NCBI GenBank assembly: GCA_026400155.1
Contig: JAPLPO010000018.1
Location: 1 to 32,818, forward strand
Direction: 5' to 3'
Length of the DNA: 32,818 nucleotides
From: Burkholderiales bacterium
GTDB taxonomy: Bacteria > Pseudomonadota > Gammaproteobacteria > Burkholderiales > Burkholderiaceae_C
The translations under genes and the position numbers were made by a program. Of the stretch, positions 8,990-18,745 are shown in pieces (position 1 is the first letter of the stretch; each line of letters begins with the position of its first letter). The notes under the pieces are model-generated. The model ran no database searches, was not told where the DNA came from, and worked only from the letters and a program-made list of their open reading frames with translations.

Positions 8990-9892
8990 ATGTCTGGATG
9001 TCCCTTTAACTCTGGCATGTCAACGCCCGTCCCAAATACAGAAACATCTGAGGACATGAGTACCTCACACATAGTGCAAGACGAAAAAGATCAACTGGAT
9101 TTCAGCCAATCCATGAGCTACGGCGACTACCTGCAACTTGACGCCATCTTGAATGCTCAAAAGCCCTTGTCGCCCGATCACAATGAAATGCTTTTCATCG
9201 TGCAGCACCAAACCAGTGAGCTGTGGATGAAGCTCATGTTGCATGAACTCAAGGCGGCCATACAGCACATTGAGCAAGACGACCTGCCAGACGCCTTCAA
9301 AATGCTAGCGCGTGTGTCTCAAATCATGGCGCAACTGGTGCATGCTTGGGATGTCTTGGCCACCATGACGCCGCCTGAGTACAGCGCCATTCGCCCTTAT
9401 TTGGCGCAATCCAGTGGCTTTCAAAGCTGGCAATACCGCTGCATCGAGTTTTCGATGGGTAACAAAAATGCAAATATGCTGATGCCTCATTCGCACCGAC
9501 CCGACTTGCATGCTGTTGTTGAGAAGGCTTACTGCGCTCCCTCCTTGTATGACGTGAGTTTGAAACTGTTGGCGCGTCGTGGCTTGGCTGTTCCTAGCAC
9601 CTACCTAGAACGCGATTGGCGACAAGCCTATGCGGCCAATGCACAGGTGGAAGAAGCCTGGTTGGTGATTTATAGAAATCACAAACAACACTGGGATCTG
9701 TATCAATTGGGTGAAGAACTGGCCGATATAGAGGACGCATTCAGGCTCTGGCGTTTCAGACACCTCACCACTGTGGAACGTGTGATCGGTTTCAAGCGAG
9801 GTACCGGCGGCACGGGAGGAGTGAGTTATTTGCGAAAGATGTTGGATGTTGTGCTTTTTCCTGAAATATGGTCCCTCAGAACCAGCCTTTAA
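8990..9892 (+). CDS. kynA: Tryptophan 2,3-dioxygenase KynA
   Basis: This heme enzyme opens the indole ring of L-tryptophan to N-formylkynurenine, the first step of the pathway, although it is the last gene of the operon. The 300-aa protein has the substrate-side motif [15 protein letters not shown] (H73), the [10 protein letters not shown] segment near 141-150, and the distal region [20 protein letters not shown] with probable proximal heme ligand H258. The first ATG is preferred because a purine-rich AGAAAGAAG stretch precedes it. The roughly 30-residue N-terminal extension before the conserved core is polar and probably disordered. The 61-base gap to the next gene holds no clear terminator. 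Confidence 0.96.
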   Translation: MSGCPFNSGMSTPVPNTETSEDMSTSHIVQDEKDQLDFSQSMSYGDYLQLDAILNAQKPLSPDHNEMLFIVQHQTSELWMKLMLHELKAAIQHIEQDDLPDAFKMLARVSQIMAQLVHAWDVLATMTPPEYSAIRPYLAQSSGFQSWQYRCIEFSMGNKNANMLMPHSHRPDLHAVVEKAYCAPSLYDVSLKLLARRGLAVPSTYLERDWRQAYAANAQVEEAWLVIYRNHKQHWDLYQLGEELADIEDAFRLWRFRHLTTVERVIGFKRGTGGTGGVSYLRKMLDVVLFPEIWSLRTSL

Positions 9893-9953
9893 ATTCTTCG
9901 CCAATACATTTTCATGATGTAATTCGAGTACTTTTTTCCTAGTCGGAGTTCTC

Positions 9954-11108
9954 ATGTTGCGTTCCCCTCGTTTGGGTCCTTATTCCTTCTCGCTGTCTTT
10001 GATTGCTTGCCTGTGCATTGGCAGTGCTTTGGTCGCTTGTAAAAAGCCCGAGGCTGACGCTGGCAAAACGACTGAAACTGTGGCCTTGATTTTGGGCAAT
10101 GAAGACATCGTCCTATTGGGCACGTCTGAACACGGAACCGGTCCGGTTATTTCAGGTTCTTTGCAGCCAGAAATTCGTGCCGACTTGCGCGCCGAAATCA
10201 GTGCCACAGTGGTCAAGGTTCACAAAGAAAATGGCGAGCCTGTGCGCAAAGGCGATTTGCTTGTCAGCTTAGACAGCAGTGTGTTGCGCGACAACCTCAA
10301 CTCCTCAGAGGAATCGATGCGGGCTGCTGCACAATCTTTGGACGGTGCAGAGCGCCAATTTCAACGCATGAAATCACTGCAAGCCCAAGGCATGGTATCC
10401 ATGCAGGGCTTGGAAGAGTCTGAAATCAAACGCAATGCAGCGCAAAGCGAGCATGTGGCCAGCAAGGCACGTGTGGCTGCAGCCAAGCAGCAGCTCGAGC
10501 GCTCTGAAGTCCGTGCGCCCTTCAATGGTGTGGTCAGTGCTCGCAAAGCTTCTGCAGGCGACACCGCACAAATTGGCAAAGAGTTGATTCAAGTCATTGA
10601 TCCCAGCAGCATTCGCTTTGAAGGTCAAGTTGCTGCCGATCAAATGGGTGTGGTGAAGATCGGTCAACGCGTCAACTTCCGAATCAATGGAGTGGGACAA
10701 AACAGCGACCAACTGAGCAGCCAAGGCACCGTCAAAAGGATCGATGGTGCTGCCAACCCCGTGACCCGACAAGTGTCAGTCATTGTGGCCATCAACGCGA
10801 AAGACAGACCGCCAGTGGTAGGCTTGTTTGCGGAGGGTGTGATTGAAGCACGCACCAAGCCTGCAGTCATGATCGCTGAAAGCAGCTTGCGCCGAGAAGG
10901 TGACAAAGTTTTTGCGTGGGTGCTAGATAGCAACAAAATCGTTAAGCGAAGTATTCAATTAGGCGATCGCGATACCCGCTTGGGTGATTGGGTGGTAAGC
11001 AGCGGACTCAGTGCAGGCGAAAAGGTTCTGCGTACAGTCAACAGCAATTTGAAAGATGGACAACAATTTACCTTGCGCGCAGACACATCGACCAAGGCGG
11101 GTCAATAA
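9954..11108 (+). CDS. RND efflux periplasmic adaptor (membrane fusion) lipoprotein
   Basis: This 384-aa membrane-fusion protein of the HlyD/AcrA type bridges an RND pump to an outer-membrane channel. A signal segment ends in the lipobox ALVAC with C29, so it is predicted to be lipid-anchored in the periplasm. The order is a lipoyl half (GDLLVSL), an alpha-helical hairpin near 95-165 rich in Gln/Ala/Glu (SLQAQGMVSMQGLEESE), the second lipoyl half (RAPFNGVVSARKASAGDTAQ), then the beta-barrel and membrane-proximal domains. A CGGAG ribosome site precedes the ATG. The pump gene follows after three bases. No outer-membrane factor gene is present, so a shared TolC-like channel is expected. Substrate unknown. 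Confidence 0.9.
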   Translation: MLRSPRLGPYSFSLSLIACLCIGSALVACKKPEADAGKTTETVALILGNEDIVLLGTSEHGTGPVISGSLQPEIRADLRAEISATVVKVHKENGEPVRKGDLLVSLDSSVLRDNLNSSEESMRAAAQSLDGAERQFQRMKSLQAQGMVSMQGLEESEIKRNAAQSEHVASKARVAAAKQQLERSEVRAPFNGVVSARKASAGDTAQIGKELIQVIDPSSIRFEGQVAADQMGVVKIGQRVNFRINGVGQNSDQLSSQGTVKRIDGAANPVTRQVSVIVAINAKDRPPVVGLFAEGVIEARTKPAVMIAESSLRREGDKVFAWVLDSNKIVKRSIQLGDRDTRLGDWVVSSGLSAGEKVLRTVNSNLKDGQQFTLRADTSTKAGQ

Positions 11109-11111
11109 GCC

Positions 11112-14100
11112 ATGTTTTTGTCCAATTTCAGCGTTAAGAAACCGGTTGTCACGATCGTTATTTTGATGATGTTCATGGCCGTGGGGCTGTTGGCATTGAC
11201 CAAGCTCAAAGTCAATCAGATTCCAGATGTCGAAATGCCTTTGCTGGTCATTGACATCACCTATCCTGGCGCCTCACCCGATACCGTAGAGCGAGAAGTT
11301 CTCAATCGAGTGGAAAAGGCGCTTCAATCGGTCAATGGCATTAAAGATTTGCGCGGCACAGCCAGCGAAGGCAATGCCAACATCTTGGTTTTCTTTGAAT
11401 TCAAAAAGAACATGGTGGAGGCCACTGACGAAGTGCGCAATGCCATTGGCAGAGTTCGCTACAAATTACCCACCGAAATTCGCGAACCTGTTATTTTGCG
11501 CATCAATCCAACAGCGCAACCCATCATGCAGTTGGCACTTTCGTCTCGCAGCCAAAGCCATGCTGAAATTTCCCGAATTGCGGAAGATCAAATTGCCGAC
11601 AAGTTCAGGGGCATTCAAGGAGTTGCGCAGGTCAATGTCAATGGCGCACTGAAACGCGAACTCAGTGTTTTATTGCACGCGCAAAAACTGCGCGAAGTCA
11701 ATTTGTCCGTCACAGAGGTAGTGAATGCTCTGCGGACGCAAAATGCCGCAGCGCCTGTGGGCAAAATTCGCGGCTCACTTGAAGATCAAAGCATTCGCTT
11801 GCTTGGGCGCATTGAAACGCCTGCTGAATTCAATCAAATTGTCATCAAGCGAAGCGGCAACGACCTCATCCGGCTCGGGCAAGTAGCCACTGTGACGGAT
11901 GGCTTTGCCGATCTCACTTCCCTCAGCGTCCGAAACGGTCAACCCAATGTGGGATTGGCCATCACACGCTCTCGCGATGCATCGACTGTGGGTGTGGCCA
12001 CACAAATTCGGGCATTGGTGGCAGACATCAATAAATCCTTGCCAGAGGGCACCCAAATTGACATCACGCAAGATGGCGGCGTTGAAGCGCAAAATAGTTT
12101 GAACAATGTGGTTCACGCTCTGGTTTTTGGCGCTGGCCTCACCATTTTTGTGGTGTATGTGTTCTTAAACTCGTGGCGCTCTACGCTTATCACCGCGCTG
12201 TCGCTGCCAACCTCGGTCATTGCTTCTTTCATTGCGGTGTGGTTGTGCGGATTCACCCTGAACTTCATGAGTTTGCTGGGACTGTCTTTGGCCATTGGGG
12301 TGCTCATTGACGATGCCATTGTGGTTCGAGAAAACATTGTTCGGCACATGGAGCGAGGTTTTGACAGGCGCACAGCAGCTTTAAATGGCACTGCCGAAAT
12401 TGGCTTGGCTGTGGCCGCCACCACCTTCTCCATTGTGGCTGTGTTCATTCCTGTGGGATTTATGCCTGGCGTATCGGGCGAATGGTTTCGCCCCTTTGGA
12501 CTGACGGTGGTTGCCTCTGTTTTGGTGAGTCTGTTGATCTCGTTCACGCTGGACCCCATGTTGTCCGCGTATTGGGGAGACCCACCCGATCATCACCTGC
12601 AACCCAAAACAGGTTTAAGCCTCAAACTCAAACAATTCAACGATTGGTTTGATCACCAAGCTGATCGGTATGGCAACGTGATTGCTTGGGCCCTGCACCA
12701 CAGACGATGGATGATTGCATTTGCAATTGTCAGTTTTTTTGCGGCTATCTTTTTGCAATTCAAGTTTGGTGGCTCCAGCTTCTTACCCAAAGCAGATGGC
12801 AAAACTCTGGCCATTGATGTGCGCTCTCCAGCAAGCAGCAATCTGGAGTATTCCAGACTGAAGCTTGAAGCGGCTGCAGTCATGGCACGCAGTTTGCCCG
12901 AAACCAAAGCCACCAACAGCTATGTGAACCCCACGGGCGGGCGCATCTACGTTGACATCGGAAACAGCACAGAGCGCCGACGCTCAGCACAAGACATTGC
13001 CATTGAATTGCGCCAACGAACCTCCCAATTGGTAGGTGCTGAATACAATGTTTTAGACGATTTATCAAATGGTGCATCCAAGCCTGTACAAATCCGTTTC
13101 AGTGGCACCGATTCGCGCAAGCTTTTGGCCATTACCAGCGACTTCATGGCGCAATTGAGGCAAGTGCCAGGTGCAGTGGATGTTGGTTTGTCTCAACAAG
13201 ATCCGCAAAACGAATTGCAAATTGAATTGGACCGCGGTTTGGCCAATTCACTGGGCATCTCCGTCACCGACACAGCCAATGCACTGCGCGTGGCATTTGC
13301 TGGTATTGAAGTGGGTGACTGGGTCGACCCCACTGGGGAAGCGCGTGATGTGGCCATTCGTTTGGCCCCTGAAGACCGCATGAATGTGTCGCACATTGAG
13401 CGTCTGCCCATCACTGTAAGCGGCATGAACACCGTGGTGCCTTTGTCTCAAATTGCCAAAGTATCAATGGGCAAAGCCCCCTCCAAAATTGAACACTTTG
13501 ACGGCAAAAGAACCATCGGGGTCTCGGCCAATGTGCAGGGCCGATCTTCAGGCGAGGTTACTGCAGACGCTCAGAAATTGGCCAAGAGCATCAATTTTCC
13601 AGAGGGCTATGGCATTGAGTTGGATGGCGCTTCCAAAGACCAAAAAGAAGTGTTCACCGAAATGGGCATTGCGCTTGTCTCAGGCATTGGTCTGATGTAC
13701 TTTATTTTGGTGATGCAATTTAGCTCCTTCACTGCGCCCTTGGCAGTGATGTTCTCCTTGCCCTTGTCGCTCATTGGTGTGGTGCTGGCCTTGCTCTTAA
13801 CGGGCAGCACCTTGAACCTGATGAGCCTGATTGGCGTGATCATGCTGATGGGCTTGGTGGCCAAAAACGCCATTCTGCTGTTGGATGCTGCGCGCAGCTT
13901 AGAAGCGCAAGGCATAGACCGAGAAGAAGCGCTCATGACTGCAGGCCGCAAACGCTTGCGCCCCATCATCATGACAACCTTCGCCATGATTGCGGGCATG
14001 TTGCCTGTGGCCATTGGCGTGGGTGAAGGCGGTGAGTTTTACAGGCCCATGGCCGTAGCCATTATCGGTGGCACCATCACCTCCACCATTTTGACGCTGC

Positions 14101-14192
14101 TGGTCATACCTAGCTTTTACGACAGCATTGAGTTAACTCGCGAAGCATGGGGTCGTCGATTTCAAGCTCTTGGCAAACGCCTGAACTTCTAA
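11112..14192 (+). CDS. RND efflux pump inner-membrane transporter (HAE1-type)
   Basis: This 1026-aa proton-driven pump of the AcrB/MexB-like RND superfamily expels hydrophobic compounds from periplasm or membrane. It opens with NFSVKKPVVTIVILMM, the usual cytoplasmic start and first helix. It has the porter-domain entry DVEMPLLVIDITYPGASPDT and the TM4 proton-relay pair in GVLIDDAIVVRENIVRHME (DD near residue 400). The C-terminal half repeats the fold, with GLVAKNAILLLDAARS and RPIIMTTFAMIAGMLP. The length is complete and all twelve helices look intact. It is co-transcribed with the adaptor. Heavy-metal CusA-type pumps are less likely given the helix sequences, but the drug spectrum cannot be inferred. 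Confidence 0.93.
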   Translation: MFLSNFSVKKPVVTIVILMMFMAVGLLALTKLKVNQIPDVEMPLLVIDITYPGASPDTVEREVLNRVEKALQSVNGIKDLRGTASEGNANILVFFEFKKNMVEATDEVRNAIGRVRYKLPTEIREPVILRINPTAQPIMQLALSSRSQSHAEISRIAEDQIADKFRGIQGVAQVNVNGALKRELSVLLHAQKLREVNLSVTEVVNALRTQNAAAPVGKIRGSLEDQSIRLLGRIETPAEFNQIVIKRSGNDLIRLGQVATVTDGFADLTSLSVRNGQPNVGLAITRSRDASTVGVATQIRALVADINKSLPEGTQIDITQDGGVEAQNSLNNVVHALVFGAGLTIFVVYVFLNSWRSTLITALSLPTSVIASFIAVWLCGFTLNFMSLLGLSLAIGVLIDDAIVVRENIVRHMERGFDRRTAALNGTAEIGLAVAATTFSIVAVFIPVGFMPGVSGEWFRPFGLTVVASVLVSLLISFTLDPMLSAYWGDPPDHHLQPKTGLSLKLKQFNDWFDHQADRYGNVIAWALHHRRWMIAFAIVSFFAAIFLQFKFGGSSFLPKADGKTLAIDVRSPASSNLEYSRLKLEAAAVMARSLPETKATNSYVNPTGGRIYVDIGNSTERRRSAQDIAIELRQRTSQLVGAEYNVLDDLSNGASKPVQIRFSGTDSRKLLAITSDFMAQLRQVPGAVDVGLSQQDPQNELQIELDRGLANSLGISVTDTANALRVAFAGIEVGDWVDPTGEARDVAIRLAPEDRMNVSHIERLPITVSGMNTVVPLSQIAKVSMGKAPSKIEHFDGKRTIGVSANVQGRSSGEVTADAQKLAKSINFPEGYGIELDGASKDQKEVFTEMGIALVSGIGLMYFILVMQFSSFTAPLAVMFSLPLSLIGVVLALLLTGSTLNLMSLIGVIMLMGLVAKNAILLLDAARSLEAQGIDREEALMTAGRKRLRPIIMTTFAMIAGMLPVAIGVGEGGEFYRPMAVAIIGGTITSTILTLLVIPSFYDSIELTREAWGRRFQALGKRLNF

Positions 14193-14244
14193 TCGAATTT
14201 AGTCAGACTTTGCTCTGAGCGATAATCTGCGCTTGCAGCTACGT

Positions 14245-14271
14245 CCTAAATGGGCGCCAACCCCACTTAGG
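14245..14271 (+). promoter_or_regulatory. Hairpin overlapping the ribosome site of the DUF6172-like gene
   Basis: CCTAAATGGG (14245-14254) and CCCACTTAGG (14262-14271) pair with one mismatch around a 7-base loop. The right arm contains the start of AGGA (14269-14272), the only Shine-Dalgarno candidate for the ATG at 14280. It could limit translation or act as a weak terminator for the RND operon, but there is no T run after it. Structure is visible; function is inference. Confidence 0.4.
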
Positions 14272-14279
14272 ATTTCTCA

Positions 14280-14639
14280 ATGAAAAAAAACTTTCCCCTG
14301 CAAATTGAAGGCAAAAACCCAGATCGCGTGTTGGAGGCCGTCAAGCACGAGATCCGAAAATACTTCAAGCGCGAACGCAATCGAGCATTGCCCAAAGAGG
14401 TCGATTTTTGGGACTTTGATTGCAAAGTAGGCCTCAGCGCCGAATCTGCAGAAGTGGTCAAAGTCAGCGCCGTGGTTGAAAGCCTAGGCGCTCTGGCCAA
14501 AGAAGGGGCTGCCTCAGTTTATGTAGAAGTTTTGAGCAAGCATGGCATCCGCGTGATTCGCCCAGAAAACGATCCCGTGATCATTGAGCGGGTTGACGAC
14601 GCTGGTTTTGCCAGCCCACAAACAGCCCCGCGCAGATAA
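14280..14639 (+). CDS. DUF6172-like small conserved protein of unknown function
   Basis: This small basic 119-aa protein has no signal peptide or membrane segment. The core reads KKNFPLQIEGKNPDRVLEAV, then KHEIRKYFKRERNR and EVDFWDFDCKVG, followed by an alpha/beta-looking stretch ending PENDPVIIERVDD. I recall this pattern from the DUF6172 family of beta- and gammaproteobacteria, whose function is not known; the assignment is from memory and moderate. The tail AGFASPQTAPRR after RVDD is probably lineage-specific, as it is encoded within the 59-base tail-to-tail overlap with the convergent EamA gene. The start is supported by AGGA seven bases upstream, itself within a hairpin. Confidence 0.75.
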   Translation: MKKNFPLQIEGKNPDRVLEAVKHEIRKYFKRERNRALPKEVDFWDFDCKVGLSAESAEVVKVSAVVESLGALAKEGAASVYVEVLSKHGIRVIRPENDPVIIERVDDAGFASPQTAPRR

Positions 14640-15474
14640 CCACCGCGCAGCCCAGTAGCATGGGCGCATCTAGCTTTTCATCAAATGCAATAACGCCAAT
14701 TGAAATGCCAAACAGAAGCCGCGTGTATCTGTAAGGCGTGACTGCTGCAATGGAGCCAGTGCGCATGGCGCTCATGAGGGCTGTGTAGGCAAAGACACCT
14801 GCGGCCAAGGCAGCGCTGATCATCACCATCTGAATTGATTCAAGCGCCACAAAGGCTTTGCCGTCCCAAATTGCATAGCACGCGCCCGCAATCACCATGG
14901 TGCTAAAGCCATAAAAGCCCAACACTTCTTTGGTTAAAGCAGGCGGCGCTACGCGGGTCAATAAATCACGGCCCACAAAACCCAAGGTCCCAATGACTGC
15001 CAGCAGTGAAAGTACCGAAAAGTCGTCTGCAGAAGGACGCAGAATAATGAGCACGCCCAACAGGCCCACCCAGATTGCCAACCATGTTTTGCCATCTATC
15101 TTTTCGTGCAAGAAAACGCGGGCACCCAAGGCGACAAACAAGGGTGCAGCCTGCAAAATGGCAGTTGCCGACGACATTGGGGTGAGCGCAATGGCCAAGA
15201 TATAAAACAAACGGCCAAAAAACTCAAACACAGCTCTGATCAACATGTTTCGCGTGAAAACCTGAGGCTGAAAAAGCGGGGCTTTGATGCGTCTTGCCAT
15301 GAATGCGAAGATGCACAAACCGCCAAGACCAAACATCATGAGCACTTGGCCAACCGGAACCTGTTTGGTGACTGTTTTGAGAAAGGCATCTTCAATAGAA
15401 AAGGCCGCCATGGATGCAATCATCCAGGCAATTCCCAATAAATTTTCTTGTCGCCTGGACTCTAAGTGAAGCAT
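14581..15474 (-). CDS. EamA/DMT-family inner-membrane permease
   Basis: This 297-aa drug/metabolite transporter has ten hydrophobic segments arranged as two EamA repeats: residues about 14-145 starting GIAWMIASMAAFSIEDAFLK, and 160-290. Typical loop signatures are PMSSATAILQAAPLFVALGA at the end of the first repeat and GSIAAVTPYRYTRLLFGISI in the second. Such permeases export amino acids, nucleobases or small metabolites, or import others; the substrate is not readable. It is the last of a minus-strand run (Mo hydroxylase, apaG, eamA), 49 bases after apaG. Its last 59 bases overlap the oppositely read DUF6172-like gene. Confidence 0.88.
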   Translation of the reverse strand: MLHLESRRQENLLGIAWMIASMAAFSIEDAFLKTVTKQVPVGQVLMMFGLGGLCIFAFMARRIKAPLFQPQVFTRNMLIRAVFEFFGRLFYILAIALTPMSSATAILQAAPLFVALGARVFLHEKIDGKTWLAIWVGLLGVLIILRPSADDFSVLSLLAVIGTLGFVGRDLLTRVAPPALTKEVLGFYGFSTMVIAGACYAIWDGKAFVALESIQMVMISAALAAGVFAYTALMSAMRTGSIAAVTPYRYTRLLFGISIGVIAFDEKLDAPMLLGCAVVICAGLFVGWQNQRRQPAQ

Positions 15475-15523
15475 GTCTGACTAAGTGATGGCCCCATTCA
15501 CAAGGAACCAGTTTGTGGAAAGG

Positions 15524-15916
15524 CTAATGTAAATTGCGCTTGCCTGACTCACTGCTGAGCGCGTCCAGAATAAACATGGGAATGTCGACATCAAATTTTT
15601 CACCATCTTCAGCCACGCAAAAGTAGCTGCCATGCATGGTGCCCGTTGGCGTTCTAAGCCGCGTACCGCTGGTGTATTGAAATTTTTCACCGGGTTGCAA
15701 CAAGGGCTGGTAGCCCACCACACCCAAACCTTTAACCTTTTCATGCAAGCCATTGGCGTCGTTCACGCTCCAATATCTAGAAATAACCTGGGCAGCAATA
15801 TTGCCCTTGTTGGTGATGGTGATGCTGTAGGCAAATGTGTAGAGGTCGCTGGCAGGATCTGACTGTTCAGGCAGATATTGAGGAACGACGTCAACTTGGA
15901 GTTTGTAATTTGGCAT
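15524..15916 (-). CDS. apaG: ApaG domain protein
   Basis: This cytosolic 130-aa protein starts at ATG 15916 (MPNYKLQVDVVPQYL); an upstream TTG would add ten non-conserved residues. It is a single fibronectin-III-like beta-sandwich. Visible family marks are YTFAYSITITNKG, LISRYW-like VISRYWSVNDANG, KGLGVVGYQPLLQPGEKFQYTSG, and PTGTMHGSYFCVAEDGE. ApaG is linked to Ap4A/Co2+/Mg2+ phenotypes and is the same domain found in some F-box proteins; its molecular role remains uncertain. It often neighbours ksgA/apaH in gammaproteobacteria but not here. It lies 44 bases after the Mo-hydroxylase large subunit, likely by read-through. Confidence 0.93.
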   Translation of the reverse strand: MPNYKLQVDVVPQYLPEQSDPASDLYTFAYSITITNKGNIAAQVISRYWSVNDANGLHEKVKGLGVVGYQPLLQPGEKFQYTSGTRLRTPTGTMHGSYFCVAEDGEKFDVDIPMFILDALSSESGKRNLH

Positions 15917-15960
15917 ATCGTGATTTTGATTGAATTTCAAATTCAAGCAAGGCTAAGGGT

Positions 15961-18228
15961 TTATGCCTTCAGCGGCAATGACCGCACTCGCTGACCCGTG
16001 AGTTTGAACATGGCGTTGGCCACTGCAGGCGCCAAGGGCGGTACAGCGGGCTCGCCCACGCCCTCTGGCAACTGCGTACTGGGCAAAATCCAAGTTTCAA
16101 CCACTGGCGACTGCGCCAAATTCACCAAGGGGTAGTTGGTGAAGTTGGTTTGTTGAACCACACCTTCTTGAATGTCAATTTTGCCAAACAAGGCTGCACT
16201 TAAGGCAAAGCTCACAGAGCTTTCAACTTGCTGGGCAACTGTATCGGGGTTGACCACCGTACCGCAATCGATGGCGCACACCACTCGATGTACCCGAAGC
16301 ACACCCTCTTTCATGGAAACCTCAGCCACTTGCGCCACGATAGAACCAAAAGACTTGTGCAAAGCCACGCCATGCGCGTGGCCTGAAGGCAAGGCTGCGC
16401 CCCACTTGGCTTTTTCTGCGGCCAACTTTAAAACCGCTGCATAGCGTGGTGCCTGCGTTAACAAAGACAAACGAAAAGCGACAGGATCTTGTTTGGTCTC
16501 AAAAGCCAATTCATCGATGAAGCTTTCAGAGAAGAAGGCATTGTGCGAATGGCCCACCGAGCGCCAAAAACCAATGGGCACACCCATGCGCGTGGAAACA
16601 TGTGCCATGTACTGGTTAGCAAAACCGTAGGGCAAATCAAACAAACCTTCAGCCGTTGTTTTGTCGGGCGCGTCAATGGGCCCAGACAGCGCAGGCAAAA
16701 CCCGCGACATCCACCGCGGCGAAATAGCATCGCCTGCCGACTTGATGCGCAAACTTTCCACCTCACCTTTGGCATTGATGGCGGCGTGCAACTGCGCCAC
16801 ATGCATGGGACGATAAAAATCATTCGCCATGTCCTCTTCACGCGTCCAAACCAGTTGAACCGGCGCACCATCGACTGCCATGGCAATTTGGGTGGCTTGC
16901 GCCACCACATCGACTTCCAAGCGACGGCCAAAACCGCCTCCCAAAAGTGTGACATTCAACTTCACTCTGTCTTCAGACACATCGGCCACCTTGGCAGCTG
17001 CAGCACGCGCCAATCCTGGCACTTGAGTGGGCGCCCAAATTTCAAGCAGACCGCCTTTGAACTGCGCTGTGCAATTCATGGGCTCCATGGTGGCATGAGC
17101 CAAATAAGGCGCTTTGTATTGCGCTTGAATGGTGCGGGCCGCGCTGCTTTCAGCCTTATCAGCATCCCCTTTTTCGTAAAACGCAAAACCCTTTTCTGTT
17201 TTGAGTTTTTCGATGAGTTGAGCCTCTATGCGTTGGGTATCAATAGCGCCTTCTGCACGCTGCGCCCATTGCGCTTTCACTTTGTCTGCCGCCTGCTTGG
17301 CATGCCAAGTAGACTTGGCAACCACCGCAAAGCCAGGCGCAGAACCTGCCTTGCTGGCCAGCTGAACACACTTCACCACGCCGGGCATGGCCAAAGCTTC
17401 CTTGGCATCCAAGTTGACCAGGGTGCCACCCATTTGAGGCACTTGAACCACAGTGGCAAAAAGCATGTTGGGCAGACGCACATCCATGCCAAAAATTGCT
17501 GCGCCATTGGTTTTTGAGGGTACGTCTGCACGCTGCGATGGCTTCCCAATGAGCGTCCAATCTTTGCGATCTTTGAGAGCCACATTTTGTGGCGTTTGCC
17601 CGGCTGCAGCTTTTGCAAACTCCCCATAGTTTGCTAACTTGCCAGAGGCATGCGTGAGGACGCCCTCTTTGACCTTGATTTCGTTCAATGGCACTTTCCA
17701 TTGGCTTGCAGCGGCAAGCAACAAGCTGGCCTTGGCAGTGGCCGCAGCCAAACGCAAATGCGACCACGCATCTTTCACAGAGGTAGACCCACCAGTGGCA
17801 TTGACGCCCAATTCACGCGCCACTTTGCCAACAATCCACTCGCCAGTGTTAACCACAAAGGGTTTGTCCACACCCTCAGACTGAAGCGGGTGAAACGGCA
17901 AAATACCGACAAACATGGCCACGTTGCCATAGATGCTGTCGTGCCCAGCTTGCTCTAAACGAATTTGACTCAAGGACACATCAAGTTCTTCAGCTACCAA
18001 CATCGAAAGCGCGTTGTGAATGCCCTGCCCCATTTCACTGCGGTGCATGGCCAGAACCACGGCGCCATCTTTGGCAATTTTGATCCAACCATTGAGGGCT
18101 ATTTCCCCTTCGGTGAGCAACATGTTGCTTGGTTTGCCCATGCGCGAGCGTTCAGGCATCACGCCCCAGCCCACCACCAGCGCACCCGTGATACCCAGAC
18201 CACTCAAGATCAGATGGCGGCGCTTCAT
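15961..18228 (-). CDS. Molybdenum hydroxylase large subunit (isoquinoline 1-oxidoreductase beta / aldehyde dehydrogenase type)
   Basis: This is the molybdopterin-cytosine-dinucleotide-binding catalytic subunit of a xanthine-oxidase-family enzyme, 755 aa from ATG 18228. Translation from there begins [20 protein letters not shown], a twin-arginine-like signal, so periplasmic export with its 2Fe-2S partner is likely. Conserved stretches are [27 protein letters not shown]-type [16 protein letters not shown], and [17 protein letters not shown], in which E726 is the probable catalytic glutamate. It overlaps the small subunit by ATGA. Such two-subunit enzymes oxidise aldehydes or N-heterocycles and pass electrons to cytochromes; no cytochrome subunit or XdhC-type maturation gene is present. 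The substrate is unknown, and the isoquinoline name reflects family only. Confidence 0.9.
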   Translation of the reverse strand: MKRRHLILSGLGITGALVVGWGVMPERSRMGKPSNMLLTEGEIALNGWIKIAKDGAVVLAMHRSEMGQGIHNALSMLVAEELDVSLSQIRLEQAGHDSIYGNVAMFVGILPFHPLQSEGVDKPFVVNTGEWIVGKVARELGVNATGGSTSVKDAWSHLRLAAATAKASLLLAAASQWKVPLNEIKVKEGVLTHASGKLANYGEFAKAAAGQTPQNVALKDRKDWTLIGKPSQRADVPSKTNGAAIFGMDVRLPNMLFATVVQVPQMGGTLVNLDAKEALAMPGVVKCVQLASKAGSAPGFAVVAKSTWHAKQAADKVKAQWAQRAEGAIDTQRIEAQLIEKLKTEKGFAFYEKGDADKAESSAARTIQAQYKAPYLAHATMEPMNCTAQFKGGLLEIWAPTQVPGLARAAAAKVADVSEDRVKLNVTLLGGGFGRRLEVDVVAQATQIAMAVDGAPVQLVWTREEDMANDFYRPMHVAQLHAAINAKGEVESLRIKSAGDAISPRWMSRVLPALSGPIDAPDKTTAEGLFDLPYGFANQYMAHVSTRMGVPIGFWRSVGHSHNAFFSESFIDELAFETKQDPVAFRLSLLTQAPRYAAVLKLAAEKAKWGAALPSGHAHGVALHKSFGSIVAQVAEVSMKEGVLRVHRVVCAIDCGTVVNPDTVAQQVESSVSFALSAALFGKIDIQEGVVQQTNFTNYPLVNLAQSPVVETWILPSTQLPEGVGEPAVPPLAPAVANAMFKLTGQRVRSLPLKA

Positions 18229-18677
18229 GCTTGCGCTCCTGCTGCGCGGTGAATGGCAGCACGCACACGTTGGTAAGTACCACATCGGCACAAGTTGGTC
18301 ATGGCTTCTTCGATGTCAGCATCGGTGGGTTTGGGTTTTCTTTCAAGCAGCGCTGCAGCGGCCATGAGCATGCCACTTTGACAATATCCACACTGAGGTA
18401 CTTGCTCGGCTATCCAAGCCAGTTGCAAGGGGTGCGGTTTTTCGGGGGTGCCCAATGATTCGATGGTTTTAATTTTGGCACCAGCTACGCTTGATACCGG
18501 TGTCACGCATGAGCGAACAGGTTGGCCGTCTTTGTGGACTGTGCAGGCTCCACAGGCTGCCACACCGCAACCAAATTTGGTGCCAGTGAGGTTCATTGAG
18601 TCGCGCAGGACCCACAGCAAGGGCATCTGGGGGTCTACGTCTAGGGTGACGTTATTTCCGTTGACTGTGAGTTTCAT
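18225..18677 (-). CDS. 2Fe-2S subunit of molybdenum hydroxylase (IorA/CoxS type)
   Basis: This 150-aa electron-transfer subunit has two [2Fe-2S] clusters. The N-terminal plant-ferredoxin-like domain shows [17 protein letters not shown] plus a later Cys in VRSCVTP. The C-terminal helical domain shows [13 protein letters not shown] and [15 protein letters not shown]. All eight cluster cysteines appear to be present. It is the first gene of the operon, read leftwards, and overlaps the catalytic subunit by four bases. There is no signal peptide, so it would be exported folded with the large subunit's Tat signal. Its start faces repeat copy A and the divergent photolyase gene, so any promoter must be within or beside the repeat. 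Confidence 0.93.
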   Translation of the reverse strand: MKLTVNGNNVTLDVDPQMPLLWVLRDSMNLTGTKFGCGVAACGACTVHKDGQPVRSCVTPVSSVAGAKIKTIESLGTPEKPHPLQLAWIAEQVPQCGYCQSGMLMAAAALLERKPKPTDADIEEAMTNLCRCGTYQRVRAAIHRAAGAQA

Positions 18678-18745
18678 GGGGGGGGTCTAGGTTGGCAGGT
18701 TGCAGTACTTGGAATACTGGGATGCTATCAGGTCATGTGATTGTT

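Noticed and set aside
16489-17517. Plus-strand frame of 342 codons opposite the Mo-hydroxylase large subunit
   Set aside because: It is a shadow frame created by the codon bias of the real gene: no ribosome site, no domain, and an Arg/His/Cys-rich composition.
18229-18291. Upstream start for the Mo-hydroxylase large subunit adding 21 residues
   Set aside because: That segment lies inside the small-subunit coding region. The ATG at 18228 gives the ATGA overlap and a twin-arginine signal at the very N-terminus.
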